Below, piece by piece: positions 26,300 through 38,070 of a DNA stretch of 64,000 nucleotides (position 1 is its first letter; the number at the start of each line of letters is the position of its first letter). This stretch comes from Lycorma delicatula. Taxonomy: Eukaryota > Arthropoda > Insecta > Hemiptera > Fulgoridae. The DNA is taken from positions 62,887,529 to 62,951,528 of the forward strand of contig NC_134456.1 in NCBI RefSeq assembly GCF_047948215.1. Reading direction: 5' to 3'. The notes under the pieces are model-generated. The model saw nothing but the letters and a program-made list of their open reading frames with translations, had not been told where the DNA came from and did not search any database. Made by a program: the position numbers and the translations under genes.

Positions 26300-29200
26300 G
26301 AGTTAACAGGTGTTGTTAAACATTTTTTTAAAAGGAAATATTAAAAAATAAATAAATCAGTATATTAAAAAATAAATAAAACAGTATATTAAAAAAAAAT
26401 TATATATTTTACTGAAACACGAATAGTAAGTAAAACATGGATGATTTTTACAAAGCATTATAAAAGATTATTTTTTCTCTTTGTTACGATAAGACAAATC
26501 TGAATGGTACAAAACATTTTATTTATTTATTTTTTTTTAAGTTATCAATTACTTGAAAGATTTTTAGATGTTCCTACCAACAATGTAATTAGCACTGTGA
26601 GCCACGATGTAGCTAACATTTTTCGTCTAATTCTTTAAAAACTAATACATACTTAGCAAAATAAACTTCTTATTTTGAAATACTTTGTGCTAATCTTTAA
26701 ATTCCTCTTAACAAATAACTGTATCTGGATGTCATAATCTATTGCCGCACGAACATAAATCTTTATTTGTATGATTCCACTACAGATTTGTTTCTGATGT
26801 TCATGGACCTGTTTTTTCTTTTTGGATTTTAATGATCCAGCTTATTTTTAATATTTTCTTGTAAGACTGCATTTTAAAAAACATTATTCTTTTTTTTCTG
26901 TTTCCGTACTCCATTAAATGTCTAACAAAATAAACAACTGTTTGTTACCATAAAGCACTACTGTACAAACAAATATTATCAAAGATCCCTTTTAATTTTT
27001 AGAATTGTAGTTAATTTTAGGAGGCTTTTTTTTGAAGGAAGATTTTCTTATTTGTGCCGGTCTGCGCTTTTGATATTTTCATTACTTCGCCCATCCTTTT
27101 TAATTTCACTATCTAAATTAATATTTTGGCCTTTTGGTATGTTATATTCCCATTCTTAACAATTAATTCCTTATTGTTATTTACCAAACCTTTTGATAAA
27201 TATATTGTCGTGGCTCTCATTGGCTGTATTGCACAATTCATAATGCTTATACCGGTGTCTGTTTCTGTGTTTACGGTAATGCCCTTACGTTTACTAATAT
27301 TTTTATTTAACATTACTTATTCGATTACGGTGTTATTCATTTAAGTGAATTAGTTAATTTTGTGTTATAAATTTATTAAAAATTAAACGTTTGAGTAACT
27401 TTGGTTTTTATTGCATTAACTAATTTTTTTGGAAATTGTCAAATCAACAAATATTTGTGAATTCCTTTGATTTTATTTGCGCAAAAGCTAATATTAAATA
27501 ATTTTAATTACATGTTCTGACTTTTTAAAGTAATAAAATAATTTATTGAATTTGATTTTTTTTTTTAAATGTTGTATCGGATAATAGTTTTGTGATCTGT
27601 GTTTAATTGATGAACACTTCTAAATTGATTGCAGTGGGATTAAATTCCTCGTTTAGATCTGATGTATTGTCATCACTTTACGTTCCTTTTCAGATGTAAC
27701 AAAAAAGTATTAATGTAATTAATTCCCTATCAATATCTTTTTTTTTATATTTCATATTTTTTCATTATTTATCTTCGACAATGAAAAATTAACTTTCCAC
27801 TATAATTATAGGGGAAAGTAGATGATTATTTTATATAATCTGTTTACTTTCCAAATATAGATGACACATTTGAACCGCTTCATTTTGGTAACAATTACAT
27901 CTTACACGGTTCATATATTTATGTATAATATTAAACATATTATATATATATATATATATATAAATACATGATAAAATATTATTTCTAAATTTAATTGATT
28001 TAAGTATTTGCAGTATAAACTTGGGTCTTTCTAGAATCCATTTGTATAAATTATAATAAGCTGTTTTCTAGCCAAGCGTTATTTATTTCATACCCAGTCC
28101 AAGTAGCATCGAATTTATTTTTATAATTTATAAGAAGCTACATAAATGGAGTATTATATTTATCAGTACTAAATATACCGTATGAAGGAGAACTGAAATA
28201 AAAAATCTATCGGGCTGAAAAATAAAAATAAAAAATTGGTTTGTTTTTTCCGTAGAATATAACTTATATTTTCTTTTAATTTTTTTGTACAGTAGAATTT
28301 TCAATAAAGAATGCAATACGCTTGTATCTTGTTTCTTTCTTTTTTTTTTAAGAAAAACTTGTATCTTGTTTTAAGAAAAACACAAAAAACTTATATCGTT
28401 GTCTTTCTTGTTTATCTTACTCTTTTTATCTGAGACGTTTGTTTTATAAAAGTATATTAAGAATAGTTCACCATTGTTTCATAACATTTTTACTAGGGAT
28501 TTTTTGAGAGGGGATATAGCCACATATTTACTCATCCTCATTTATCTGTTTTATATATTTCAATCTTTTTCTGTATACAGTTTTATCTTGTTTGTACATT
28601 CTTCTGTTACGTAATTAAACTACACGACGCATGTCCTTAATCCATGGCCTACTAACTTGTCAATTCAGAAAGTCTCTATCTATAAATCTGAAATTTTATA
28701 TTAAAAAAAAACAACATATTTTAATGTGAATCAAACAAATGCTTAGTGTATAATTTATACTTTTTCTTGTGATAAAATGTAATTTTTTTTTATTAATAAT
28801 TCTGAGATGTGTTAGGGTAGAACAGTAAAAAATTCCGGGTTAAAAAAAATTGCAGGTAATTGATTCGAAATTTTAAACAACGTAGTGTGTTTTTTACTTT
28901 TAAATTAAAAAGTTTTCCTTTAATATTAAGTTTTGAATATGGTTAAAATGTTGCTCTTTTTTACACTAATTTTTTTGTTACTTTATTAGTGTAATGGAAA
29001 AAGTAATAATCTCTTTTCATTAAAAAAAATTATTTATGTGGTAATTACTGCAGTCTTTTTTATAAATAAAACTGAAAACAAAAGAAAATAATTTTTTGTT
29101 CTCCATCGGTTATTTTTTATTTTTTTAATTTATTTTTCTTTTCTCTTACGTAACGCCTGCAGCAGTCACAGTTGTTGTTCTACTTTTAACATCATCAAAG

Positions 29201-29394
29201 TGCTTCTGTACTTACTTCTTGTAATATTCATGAAATTTAAATATTCAAGGGGTTAGTTTTAGGGTAGGGAATTTTATGAACGATAAAATTACATTTCTGC
29301 AAAATTTTTGATGTATTTTATTTAATATTTACTACGTAATTGATGCACACGTCTTTTTCTTTGTTTAACTACTAGTTTATTTAAAATCTAATTC
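26300..29394. other. AT-rich non-coding DNA; one coding-like stretch near 27.2 kb
   Basis: Mostly low-complexity AT-rich DNA with a (TA)n tract at 27939-27962. At 27113-27344 both strands are open for about 66-72 codons. The minus-strand reading (TETDTGISIMNC, NNNKELIVKNGNITY) looks the more protein-like, but I do not recognise it. No gene is claimed. Confidence 0.45.
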
Positions 29395-29667
29395 TATAGC
29401 GGAGCCATAAGTAAATTGTATAATAATAATAATCACATGATACAAGGTTCTTAATGCACTTCCATTATAATTCAATCAAAACTTAAATATAAACGAAACA
29501 AATAACTTTAAAGTTATCAATAAGCAATGTTCTTAAACTCCATCCTCATAGTTCCTCTCTAGATTAAGGTATCTACCGAGGATGGAAGCAGCTATTACTA
29601 ATAGACGATTTTTCATTGACTAGCTTAAATATATTCTGTCCATCTAAATTATGTAAACCGTTCAGCC
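29395..29667 (-). mobile_element. Fragment related to the unidentified repeat, interrupted by a SINE
   Basis: The segment at 29400-29460 shares 'taagtaaattgtataa' and following words (a tcacatgat / cacgtgat phrase) with copy A at 25788-25825, in the same orientation. The adjoining sequence up to 29667 resumes after the SINE at 29850. The pre-insertion sequence can be read across by removing the SINE and one TSD copy, so the host sequence is older than the SINE. Identity of the host repeat is not known. Confidence 0.4.
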
Positions 29668-29681
29668 AGATCTTCCTAGTT

Positions 29682-29835
29682 TTTTTTTGTTTAACCTCCG
29701 GGACCACCGTTAGCTTTAGAGGATGAGATGAATGATTTGTAGCGTGTGTAAAACGCAATGCCTGACCGAGATTCGAAACCGGGACCTCCGGATGAAAGGC
29801 CGTGACGCTACCACTCGCGTCACGGAGGCCGGCAG
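29682..29835 (-). mobile_element. tRNA-derived SINE, family 1, full length with TSD
   Basis: Read on the minus strand, the element starts 'gccggcctccgtgacgcgag'. It has box A (gagtggtagcgtc) and box B (ggtttcgaatctc, one base longer than consensus), then the tRNA-unrelated body and the tail phrase 'ccggaggttaaacaaaa', ending in an A-run (T-run at 29682-29688 on the plus strand). It is flanked by a perfect 14-bp direct repeat, agatcttcctagtt, at about 29668-29681 and 29836-29849, which is its TSD. The perfect TSD marks it as one of the youngest insertions in the window. It defines the full length of this family at about 154 bp. Confidence 0.95.
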
Positions 29836-29849
29836 AGATCTTCCTAGTT

Positions 29850-30239
29850 GAAGGAACGGAACAGAACCATATAGTGCCGATTATGGTACTCCAACGGTAT
29901 AGTAGGATATCTCTTCACTTCCAACTTGTTAAAGTAATTATTTCCATTATACAGTATTCTTGTAACAAGATTCCGAAGTCTTGGTATATTTTTTTTTGTT
30001 ATGCATTTTCCTATAAGATTCATGAATCTTTAACGATATTTATATAGATATCGTTAATTTTTCGTGTCCTACATATGTTAGAAAGCAGATGTGTCTAAAC
30101 TAATTTTTTAAGATTGAAAAAACTGGGAAGTAATTAGAAAAACTGCCGAAAACCCCTGGTCTTTTTAAGACTATAATATTGTACTAATATCACATAATAC
30201 AAATAATTTAAATATTTAAATAAAATTGTTTAAAACTAT
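29850..30239. other. Continuation of the SINE-interrupted sequence, otherwise AT-rich
   Basis: From 29850 to about 29935 the sequence continues the repeat found left of the SINE. Further right is AT-rich DNA without features. The frame at 29802-30047 crosses the SINE boundary and is not a gene. Confidence 0.4.
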
Positions 30240-30500
30240 TCAGTATAGAGACTATTCAGCGCTTCCAGATTAAATTTGCAAGATGCATAACGCAGGCGCC
30301 ATGTTTCGTTCGGAACTCCAAAATTCATGAATACTTAGGGTTGTCGTAAGTTCAGGAAGAAGTCAGTCGATTGGTAACCAAGTACAAAATAAAGCTTAAT
30401 GATCTTGTTACCATATAGTTAACCTCTTGGACAATGGTGAAGATGTTAGACAGTTAAACATGCATTAGTCAGGAAGAGTATTCTATTCTTGAGTTGCACA
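30240..30500 (+). mobile_element. Unidentified dispersed repeat, copy B
   Basis: A plus-strand frame at about 30417-30470 encodes VNLLDNGEDVRQLNMH before a TAG stop, matching the conserved block of copies A and C. The surrounding 200 bp have higher complexity than the flanks. The right and left limits are approximate. The copy is in opposite orientation to copies A and C and lacks an open frame upstream. Confidence 0.5.
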
Positions 30501-31214
30501 TCATCTAAGTATTTATATTAATATTTATGATAAAGTATTTGATGTCATTTTTTCTTTTACTTTGTTATTTTATTCGTACATTTTATGGATTCTAATACCT
30601 AGTAGTGCTTACTTAGTCATTGTGTTTGCTATTATAGATTTACTGTTGATGTTTTTAGAATGTATTTAATCAATGTGTTTCAAGGAAACACATTGCTTAT
30701 TGTGATGAAATTTACTTACGGTTTTTACCTACGAAACTAGTAAAAAAAAAAAACAAGTATTCAGTAAATTAGTTATAGTGTTTCATAAATGAAGTAACAA
30801 CATATTTAACCGGTCAAAACAAAAATAAGATTAGGTTTGTAGGTTCATTTAATTTTCATAGTAATTGTTTGTCATCATCGGATTATTTTTTTATTTAAAC
30901 ACCAATAAAAAAAATTTTAAATCTATAATATCAATTTTTTTATCTATATATATTTAAAAAAATATAACTTGCTTATTACGTTTTAAATTAGTTGTTTTAA
31001 TGTTGTGTTGGCTATTATAATGCTATAATAAAAAGAGTTTTGTTGCTACGGTCAGCTTTTCTTAAGTTCGATTTTGTACTCGACTTATTGTCTAAAAAAT
31101 GCCACAATTTTACTGGCGTATTCAGGAATTAAAAAATATTCGGTGTTTAGCTAATATCTCATATTACAAGAGCACATGTAATTGAAGCCATATAGCCATT
31201 CTTTACATTTTTTT

Positions 31215-31850
31215 TTATAGTTTCAGAACTTATTTACAATCGGTTACATTTACATAAATCTTTAGCAATTGGATCACATCCCAAATCACATAAGGAGTCC
31301 TCAGCGAAACTCCTCAAAAATTCTACACTAATATAGTAAAAGCTTTTATACAAAACGCATACAATTAGCAATTATGAATGATACTCAACAGTAGTAGAAC
31401 AATAGAAAGAAAAATAAGATATAATTAGTAGAAGTAAAAAAAATGTCAGTGTAAAAAAAAAACGTTGTGTAACAGATTTGAAATTAGGAGTCGAATAGAT
31501 AATGCACAGTACTCACATCCAAATAAACTATAGACACATAACTAAGACTTAGACACTTAGGTCTAAAACGTGCAGTCGGTTCAACCTTCTAATGTCATCC
31601 CCATTGTTTAGTAGGTTTACTTCCAAGTGATCTGTGTAGTAGTTAATCCGAAGTTCGTACTTCGAACTGAAACATTGTATCTCCTCCGACAAGCATCTAC
31701 ACCTGAATAATCCTGGATCTCATTGTTCTTTGTAAACTAAGGTGCCTCTATTATACTCCTCGCTAACTTATTCTGAAACTGCTGTAAGATGTCGCCATTG
31801 CTTCGGCGTCAAGCTCAAACTTCACGTGAATGAAAATTTGTAAGATACAA
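31215..31850 (-). mobile_element. Unidentified dispersed repeat, copy C, with the longest conserved frame
   Basis: On the minus strand a frame of about 50 codons runs from about 31700 to the stop at 31549-31551. It includes CRCLSEEIQCFSSKYELRIN and then LEVNLLNNGDDIRRLNRLHV with LDLSV at the end. This is the same block as in copies A and B, with changes such as D/N, E/D and I/V that suggest past protein-level constraint. The 3' side toward 31215 is A-rich and includes the 'tttacaatcggtt' phrase shared with copy A. The upstream part (to about 31850, minus-strand start) has no open frame. The family is unknown; LTR retrotransposon and large DNA transposon both remain possible. Confidence 0.55.
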
Positions 31851-32620
31851 TATTTTTTTATTTAATTTAATATGAATCTATTATTATAAAATTATTAAAT
31901 CTCACTTAATACAGAAATGTAATTATTAATGTTCACTTATATAATTTCTTAATGTAGTTGAATTATTTCCTAATAGAATAGCCTCCTCCAAAAACGCATG
32001 TCAGAATGTATTTCATAATATTTATTATAAAGAAAAAGGAAAATTATACGGTTTCTAATGGCATTATTTATCACAGTCTTTATTTTTCAAATCGGCATGT
32101 ATCCATATAAAATTGCTAGTGTTAATAAAATATTTTGATATTTAATTCATACGGCGTAGTTGTTTTGTGATGCTGTGCCATAAATATACCTAGGCTTACA
32201 CACTCGAAAAGAATATTGGAATTTATTGGTCTGCTCATTCAGTCGTGTAAAGATATATATATCTACCTTTTATCTAGTGTTTTTCATTTTGAGAACTGTG
32301 CGAAAACAAGTATGATAGTTATATTTAATTCATTTATGGATTTTTTTTAATATAAAACTTTACATGTTATTTCTAGAAAGTGAACGAGTATTTTTTTAAA
32401 AAGAAGTGTTGTCCTTGGAAAAAAAGACAAGGACTGACCATTCGACTGAGTAGAACTCGAGTCGTAATCTTGTGGTTTAAATAAGTTCGAAATTGTCTCT
32501 TAATGTTATTTGTCACTAAGGATTGTTTTTCCATTTGTATAAAATCACGTATGTGCTTTTCAGAACCTTTTTTAAAATTTATTTTATTATTTTATGTTTT
32601 TATAACTGGAAAGTTTATTA

Positions 32621-32651
<31 letters not shown>

Positions 32652-33120
32652 CAATAAATAGTTGTGACCTTTAGGTGAAAAGCCAGTAACATCTGTGTTA
32701 CTTTGCCCTGCATTATTAGAAGATAGATACTTCGCTGTAGTACATTGTGTGCGTATTGTAAACTATATGAGTTTTTTTATTTGTATTATTTGCCCAATTT
32801 TTTGTAGTTTAGTTTTTGTTTTTACCTTTTTTATACTTACAATTTTTAGTACCGACGTTTTCTAATTTTGGCCTATTTTCTGTTAGCCTATTTATTTAAT
32901 TTGAGGGTAAGTAAATTTCTAGTTACATATTCTGAGAAAGTTTGTCGTAGTTTAATGGTGCTTGGTTGTTATTATTATTATTAGAAACTCACCTTTCATA
33001 AATAAGGCTTCGTTCTTTTCCACCAAATGAGGGGATTTATTATCATCAGTTTTTTCTAATAAAACAGCGGCCATTTAAACTAAGGTCATTTGATCTCTTT
33101 CAGGAAAATTTGTAAAAATT
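31851..33120. other. AT-rich non-coding DNA, nothing recognised
   Basis: Contains a short (TA)n plus poly(T) tract at about 32618-32652. No coding frame or RNA gene. Confidence 0.6.
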
Positions 33121-33259
33121 GAATATTTCTTACATAAGTGATGTATTTTACAAGGAGGTACAGAAGTACTGATTTAAATTAAGCAGAGAGAGACATTATT
33201 TACCAAATTAACACAAAACATTTGTTAGGGGCTGCTCCGGTGGTCTTTTCACAACCATC
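33121..33259 (+). repeat. Direct repeat 1, copy a
   Basis: This 139-bp segment recurs almost identically at 33998-34144. The only notable difference is an 8-bp expansion in the 'gagaga' run of the second copy and one or two substitutions. It ends with 'gctgctccggtggtcttttc'. It may be the conserved part of a dispersed repeat or of a local duplication. Confidence 0.95.
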
Positions 33260-33566
33260 TTCCGATTGGTCAATGCTAAAATGAGGAATTATGGTAATTT
33301 TTTTACAATAATAAATATGCATATTTTATTATAGCCATTATATTTTAATAATTTGGTATAATAATGCTTTAATTGTGTGGAAAAGAATACCAGAAAAACT
33401 TATTAATATGTTATTTACTAATAATATTATATATTATTAATATATTAATACCAGACTAAATTTATTAATATAATCTTAGTGACTATTTTTATAGTATTAA
33501 ACTAAAAGATAATTAATATTACCTTTGCACTACAAATAAACAAGGGTAGGGATTTTTACAGTTGAT

Positions 33567-33608
33567 GTCAATGAAATTATATAGGTTAGATAAGCCTTCT
33601 AACTCTCA
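33567..33608 (+). repeat. Direct repeat 2, copy a
   Basis: About 42 bp (gtcaatgaaattatatagg onward to aactctca) recur at 34934-34979 with a few differences. The preceding 25 bp are also loosely similar. Confidence 0.85.
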
Positions 33609-33997
33609 TAACAAAGATTACTTTTCCTTTTTTAATTTTTTTTTTTTTTTTAATAATTTCCTATTAAAATATTAGTATTTTGTAATTGAAACGGTGAATA
33701 ACTCGTTGTTGATTGAAATTTATTGATGAAATTTTTGCTTTATATTCTGTACGCCTTCACAGAATATAATGCAACCCACATAACATCTGTGATGTAAGTG
33801 TTTCATAAAGATCCTTAATGTTCGTAACAAATTTAATAAGTTGATAAGACTTTCTCTAGAGCATGAAATTACCGTCTCTAGCAACGTAGAAAATAAGTTT
33901 GAGGTATTAAAGTGATATTAATTTCTTAATTATCTTTCGACTAATGTCATTAGCGGAAATTATTATGGGAAATATAAAATTTAAATTACTAAAAATA

Positions 33998-34144
33998 GAA
34001 TATTTCTTACATAAGTGATGTATTTTACAAGGAGGTACAGAAGTACTGATTTAAATTAAGCAGAGAGCGAGAGAGAGACATTATTTACCAAATTAACACA
34101 AAACATTTGTTAGGGGCTGCTCCGGTGGTCTTTTCATAACCATC
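33998..34144 (+). repeat. Direct repeat 1, copy b
   Basis: Near-identical second copy of 33121-33259, same orientation, start-to-start spacing 877 bp. It carries the longer 'gagagcgagagag' run. Confidence 0.95.
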
Positions 34145-34933
34145 AAAATTATTATTTCTCCATGGAATTCATTTTATTTTTTGTATGATATTTTTTTTTA
34201 ATTTTCACGATTAATTCCTTTATAAATGCTTGTTTAAATGATTATTAATGAAAATTATTCTTAAAGCTAAAATACATTTTTATTTTGACGATTTCTTAAC
34301 GTTTTATGCTTAATAGGAAAAAATTATTGTTGTATTTTATAATGGCTTTTTCTTATAACAGATTATTGGCTTGCATGTTAGTGAATTTTAAATTTGAAAT
34401 AATGGATTTAATTCAGTATTCTTTGCTAAAGTAAACTTTTTTGTTTCTTATTTATTAAAAATAACACGCAGAATGTCTCATATGCCGTTCAATATTTTAT
34501 TTCATCCGATTAACTTTTCATTCGTATTGTTTAAAGTACAAGTCGTTTTTTTGTAATCTTTCTGATTATGTTTGATTAAACTGATCATCCAATATTTCAT
34601 ATATAAATACATTTAAAAAATTTATGTCGCCTGGTGATTATTCGGGTTGTATAATCCCGTTAGAGTCTACCGTTATTTTTTCATTAAAGGTCTATTTTTT
34701 GTCGTATTCTACGACTTCAGATCTTACAAACATTTGGTTCAACAACTGCTTTATTTTGTTTTATTGTTACACCTGAATGATCTTTATGTAGATAAATCTT
34801 AAAGCTAATACCGGCAGTTATCAGAAATATGCAGCAGTAAGGAACAGATATCCAAGCTCTGTAATAAGTAGGGGGATAAAATATCCCTAGACACATTTGC
34901 GTTCCGTTAAAATCAGTAGGTTATTTTTAAATT

Positions 34934-34979
34934 GTCAATGAAATTATATAGGCTAGATTAAGTCTTCTTCTAACTCTCA
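34934..34979 (+). repeat. Direct repeat 2, copy b
   Basis: Second copy of 33567-33608, same orientation. The order a1-a2-b1-b2 of the two repeat pairs suggests that one larger segment was duplicated and then diverged or acquired insertions. Confidence 0.85.
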
Positions 34980-36545
34980 GTCCGAGGTATAACAATGAGT
35001 AAATTTCGTTATCGCAGATTGTACTTATAATTACTTTAATGGTATTGGTGGAACGTAGATTATAGATTAATTTTTTTTTTATTTCGTTTCTTTTTTGTTT
35101 CTTATTAAATTTTAATTTAATTAATTTTTCCTGTAAAATTGTGTCAGCTGTGTTAGCAGTCTATCCCGGTAATGGAATCTCATTCATAGTTTATTGATGA
35201 TGTATTATTTTAACGCTACAAGTTTATAAATCGATGATTTAATATGTTCTTATTTCAAGTACTTTTCTGACATCTTGAGACGATTGTCAGGATGTAAAGA
35301 AAATGAAATTATTAGCATTCATCTTAGATTTTTATATTTAGCTAATTTCCTGTGGAATCGCTTATAAAATCAAGTATCTTATAATATTTCATGCGAAGAT
35401 AGATACTACATTTTGAATATATAGTTTTATTTCATGAATACTAACGAGTTAAATTATTAAACGGAGTACTTTTGAATGAGAAACCTGTTACTGAAAAGTG
35501 TTAAATTTATTAACTTTGATGTAAATCTGACAATCATATGATCAGAACGGTTTAAAATAGTAATTAGAGATTGCTATTTTTTTCTACATCAGTAGAAAGA
35601 GTTTGGCAATTCAGTTTAATATTTTTTTTAACAAAATGAATCATTTGTCACAGATCGCACCTTGTTAACTTAGCATCAGAAGATTGTGGAATCAATTCAT
35701 TAGTAATTTATATTGTGTTTTACTTTAATCTGGAATGGATTTATTTCTTATGTTTTGTTTTTTTTTTTTTATTTGGTTTCATTTTTCATAATTTGCAAAC
35801 AAATTAAAACCATTTTTTTTTTCATACTGTATAGTTAAAAAATATATTTTCAATCAGGATACATATGTACTGTATTATTATTATTTGTTGTAATGTTGCA
35901 TTACTTGATGTTAAATTACAGACGGAAGATATTTCGAAAATGTTGAGATATTGAATTAATAAAATGGTCAATAGAAATTGAATACGTTCCGCTATTGATC
36001 GGTTGACGGTTATGAATGGCAGTATCAACCGATGTCAGTTCAGAAAATGCTTGTTATTGAATTCTTATGATATATCACTATATACCGTACTTTTCATTCG
36101 TTTCACTTTCATTTTTATTCATTAGATGCGCTTAGTATAACTGGATATTAGACAATATCGATGATTTATTTCCTTTAATGTTAATGAAAAAGAGTTTGTG
36201 CGTCATGACAATTTTGTGTGTTATAATAATACTTAGTGTATATTACAACGATTCTAATGGTAATGTTTCTAATTTTAATTTCATTTAACAGTTTGAAGAC
36301 ATCATTATTTCGTATGAATATTTGATTATATTTAATTTCAAGTTCATAATATCTCACATCAGACTGTAAGTCTAGTTGTGGATTGACTGTTGGTGCTGTT
36401 TAGTTATCAGATCGCTACTATTTCAGAGATAATGCAATTAACTTAACCCAGCAAAAATACCCAAAATACAAGTAAAATATTTTGTACCACTTATTATTGC
36501 TTTATTAACTTTTTATTACTTTGTTTTCTCTTTCATTTTAGTTAT
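34980..36545. other. AT-rich non-coding DNA, nothing recognised
   Basis: No feature supported. The minus-strand frame at 35822-36028 is short and without motif. Confidence 0.6.
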
Positions 36546-36735
36546 TTTTATATGGATTTGAATACTAGGTCATGGATATCGGTGTTCTTTGGTGGTTGGG
36601 TTTCAATTAACCACACATCTCAGAAATGGTGGACCTGAGACTGTACAAGACTACAATTCATTTACACTCATACATATCATCCTCTGAAGTATGTCCATTG
36701 TCATTTATCCTCATCCATTGTAACAGAATAGATTT
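36546..36735 (+). mobile_element. SINE family 2, body and tail without head
   Basis: The segment begins at 'tatatggatttgaatactagg' and continues through 'ggttgggtttcaattaaccac', 'catctcag' and 'actgtacaag' to 'catcctctgaagta'. It is collinear with 46180-46345 and 57407-57545. The tRNA-like head is missing, so this is a 5'-truncated insertion. The 3' end is irregular and includes a second 'tatcctcatcc' phrase before the A-rich end near 36735. Confidence 0.82.
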
Positions 36736-37492
36736 TCTGTTGAAAACGCTACCTCTTTGTTTTCGCTGTTATGTTCAATTATTTTATTGACGTATTGTAA
36801 TAATTATTTCTGTTCTTGATAGAATTTTAATTATTATATTTTGATTTCTTTTTCGTCTATTTTTTTCCAGAATTCTGTTGTTGCATTCTGCAAGCTATAA
36901 TTGAGTTTACATTATAGTTAATAGTTTGTAGTTTCAATTACCTTATATTACCCTCATAAGGTTTCTTTTCATATTAATTGATTAGCAATATTTGAAAATA
37001 TTTTTTTTTACTGTATTGCCAAATTGTCAGTAAATTGTTACTAATTAAGATTGCATTGTTAATTTGTGTTTCTCTACACATTCTTACCTTTTAGTTGGTA
37101 AAGTTTATTTTTAATATTTTGCAACATTAATTATCATCTTCCTATAAAACGTTTTGAAGTTACATATAACTGTTATTCCTTATATCTAACCCATTATCAT
37201 TCTAATGCTGCAACTCTTGAGGCAAGTTCTGTGTTTAACTCTTTAACAACAAGCAAAGAGAGATGTTCAATATACGCGACTATACGCGCATTTCGATTAG
37301 TATACAATCATCATTAGAAATGAAGCAAAATTGGAATGGTCGAACTATATGTGGTTTAAGTAACCTTATAAACTTCAATTAATAGGTTGAATTATTTTTT
37401 TTTTGTATTTTTTTAAAATTTATTTTATAAATTTAGACAGAAATTTGTTGAAAATTACTACGTACTAGTTTTTATTGCATTTGTTTTCATTT
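36736..37492. other. AT-rich non-coding DNA, nothing recognised
   Basis: No coding frame, RNA gene or repeat partner seen. Confidence 0.6.

Positions 37493-37552
<60 letters not shown>
37493..37552. repeat. Compound (CT)n(TA)n microsatellite
   Basis: A pure CT run (37493-37519) passes directly into a pure TA run (37519-37552), then into TTTA-type repeats. This is a typical compound microsatellite. Confidence 0.96.
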
Positions 37553-37557
<5 letters not shown>

Positions 37558-38070
37558 TTATTTATTTTTATTTTTTTAACTATTTGAATTTTTTTTTAGT
37601 AATTTTGAATTTACGGAAGGTGGTTGTATAATAATTGAATTACAAATCTGGTTATTAATATTCATTAACGTTTCCGCCGAATATTTCTAAAGTAAATATA
37701 TTATTAAAAGAGAAAGTATAGTAATCATATCAAAAATGGGGCAACGTTCTGAAAATCTTTACCTTTTACGGTACAGCTAGTTCATCTAGACCAAAAAACA
37801 TATGTATGTAAGTGCGTATGTATGTGTGTATTAAAACTTTGGCTTTATATCTCAGGATTGACCAAACAATTTTTTTTCAAATTTGGGTCAAGTATTTCTA
37901 TATATGGGACATTGATCATATTAAGTTTTTCTCAAAATTTGTTAAATGGGTGTGGGAATATCGTGAAACAACCAGTTTAGATTTTTTTTAGAGAAAATGA
38001 AGATTTCTCTGAAAACAAAGTCTTGTTAAAGGTTTTCAAAAAATCAACTCTCAACTCTTAAATGGTTTTT
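37553..38070. other. Repeat-like non-coding block
   Basis: Contains phrases such as 'catctagacc' and a (tatg)n-like run at 37801-37830, in a style common in insect non-coding repeats. No partner copy in the window allows a firm assignment. Confidence 0.3.

Noticed and set aside
27113..27344. Possible coding exon on the minus strand
   Set aside because: Both strands are open, no splice sites or motif are convincing, and composition alone can explain it. Kept only as a remark in the interval description.
33121..34144. LTR retrotransposon with direct repeats as LTRs
   Set aside because: The 139/147-bp repeats lack TG...CA ends, and the 740-bp interior has no primer binding site, polypurine tract or coding frame.
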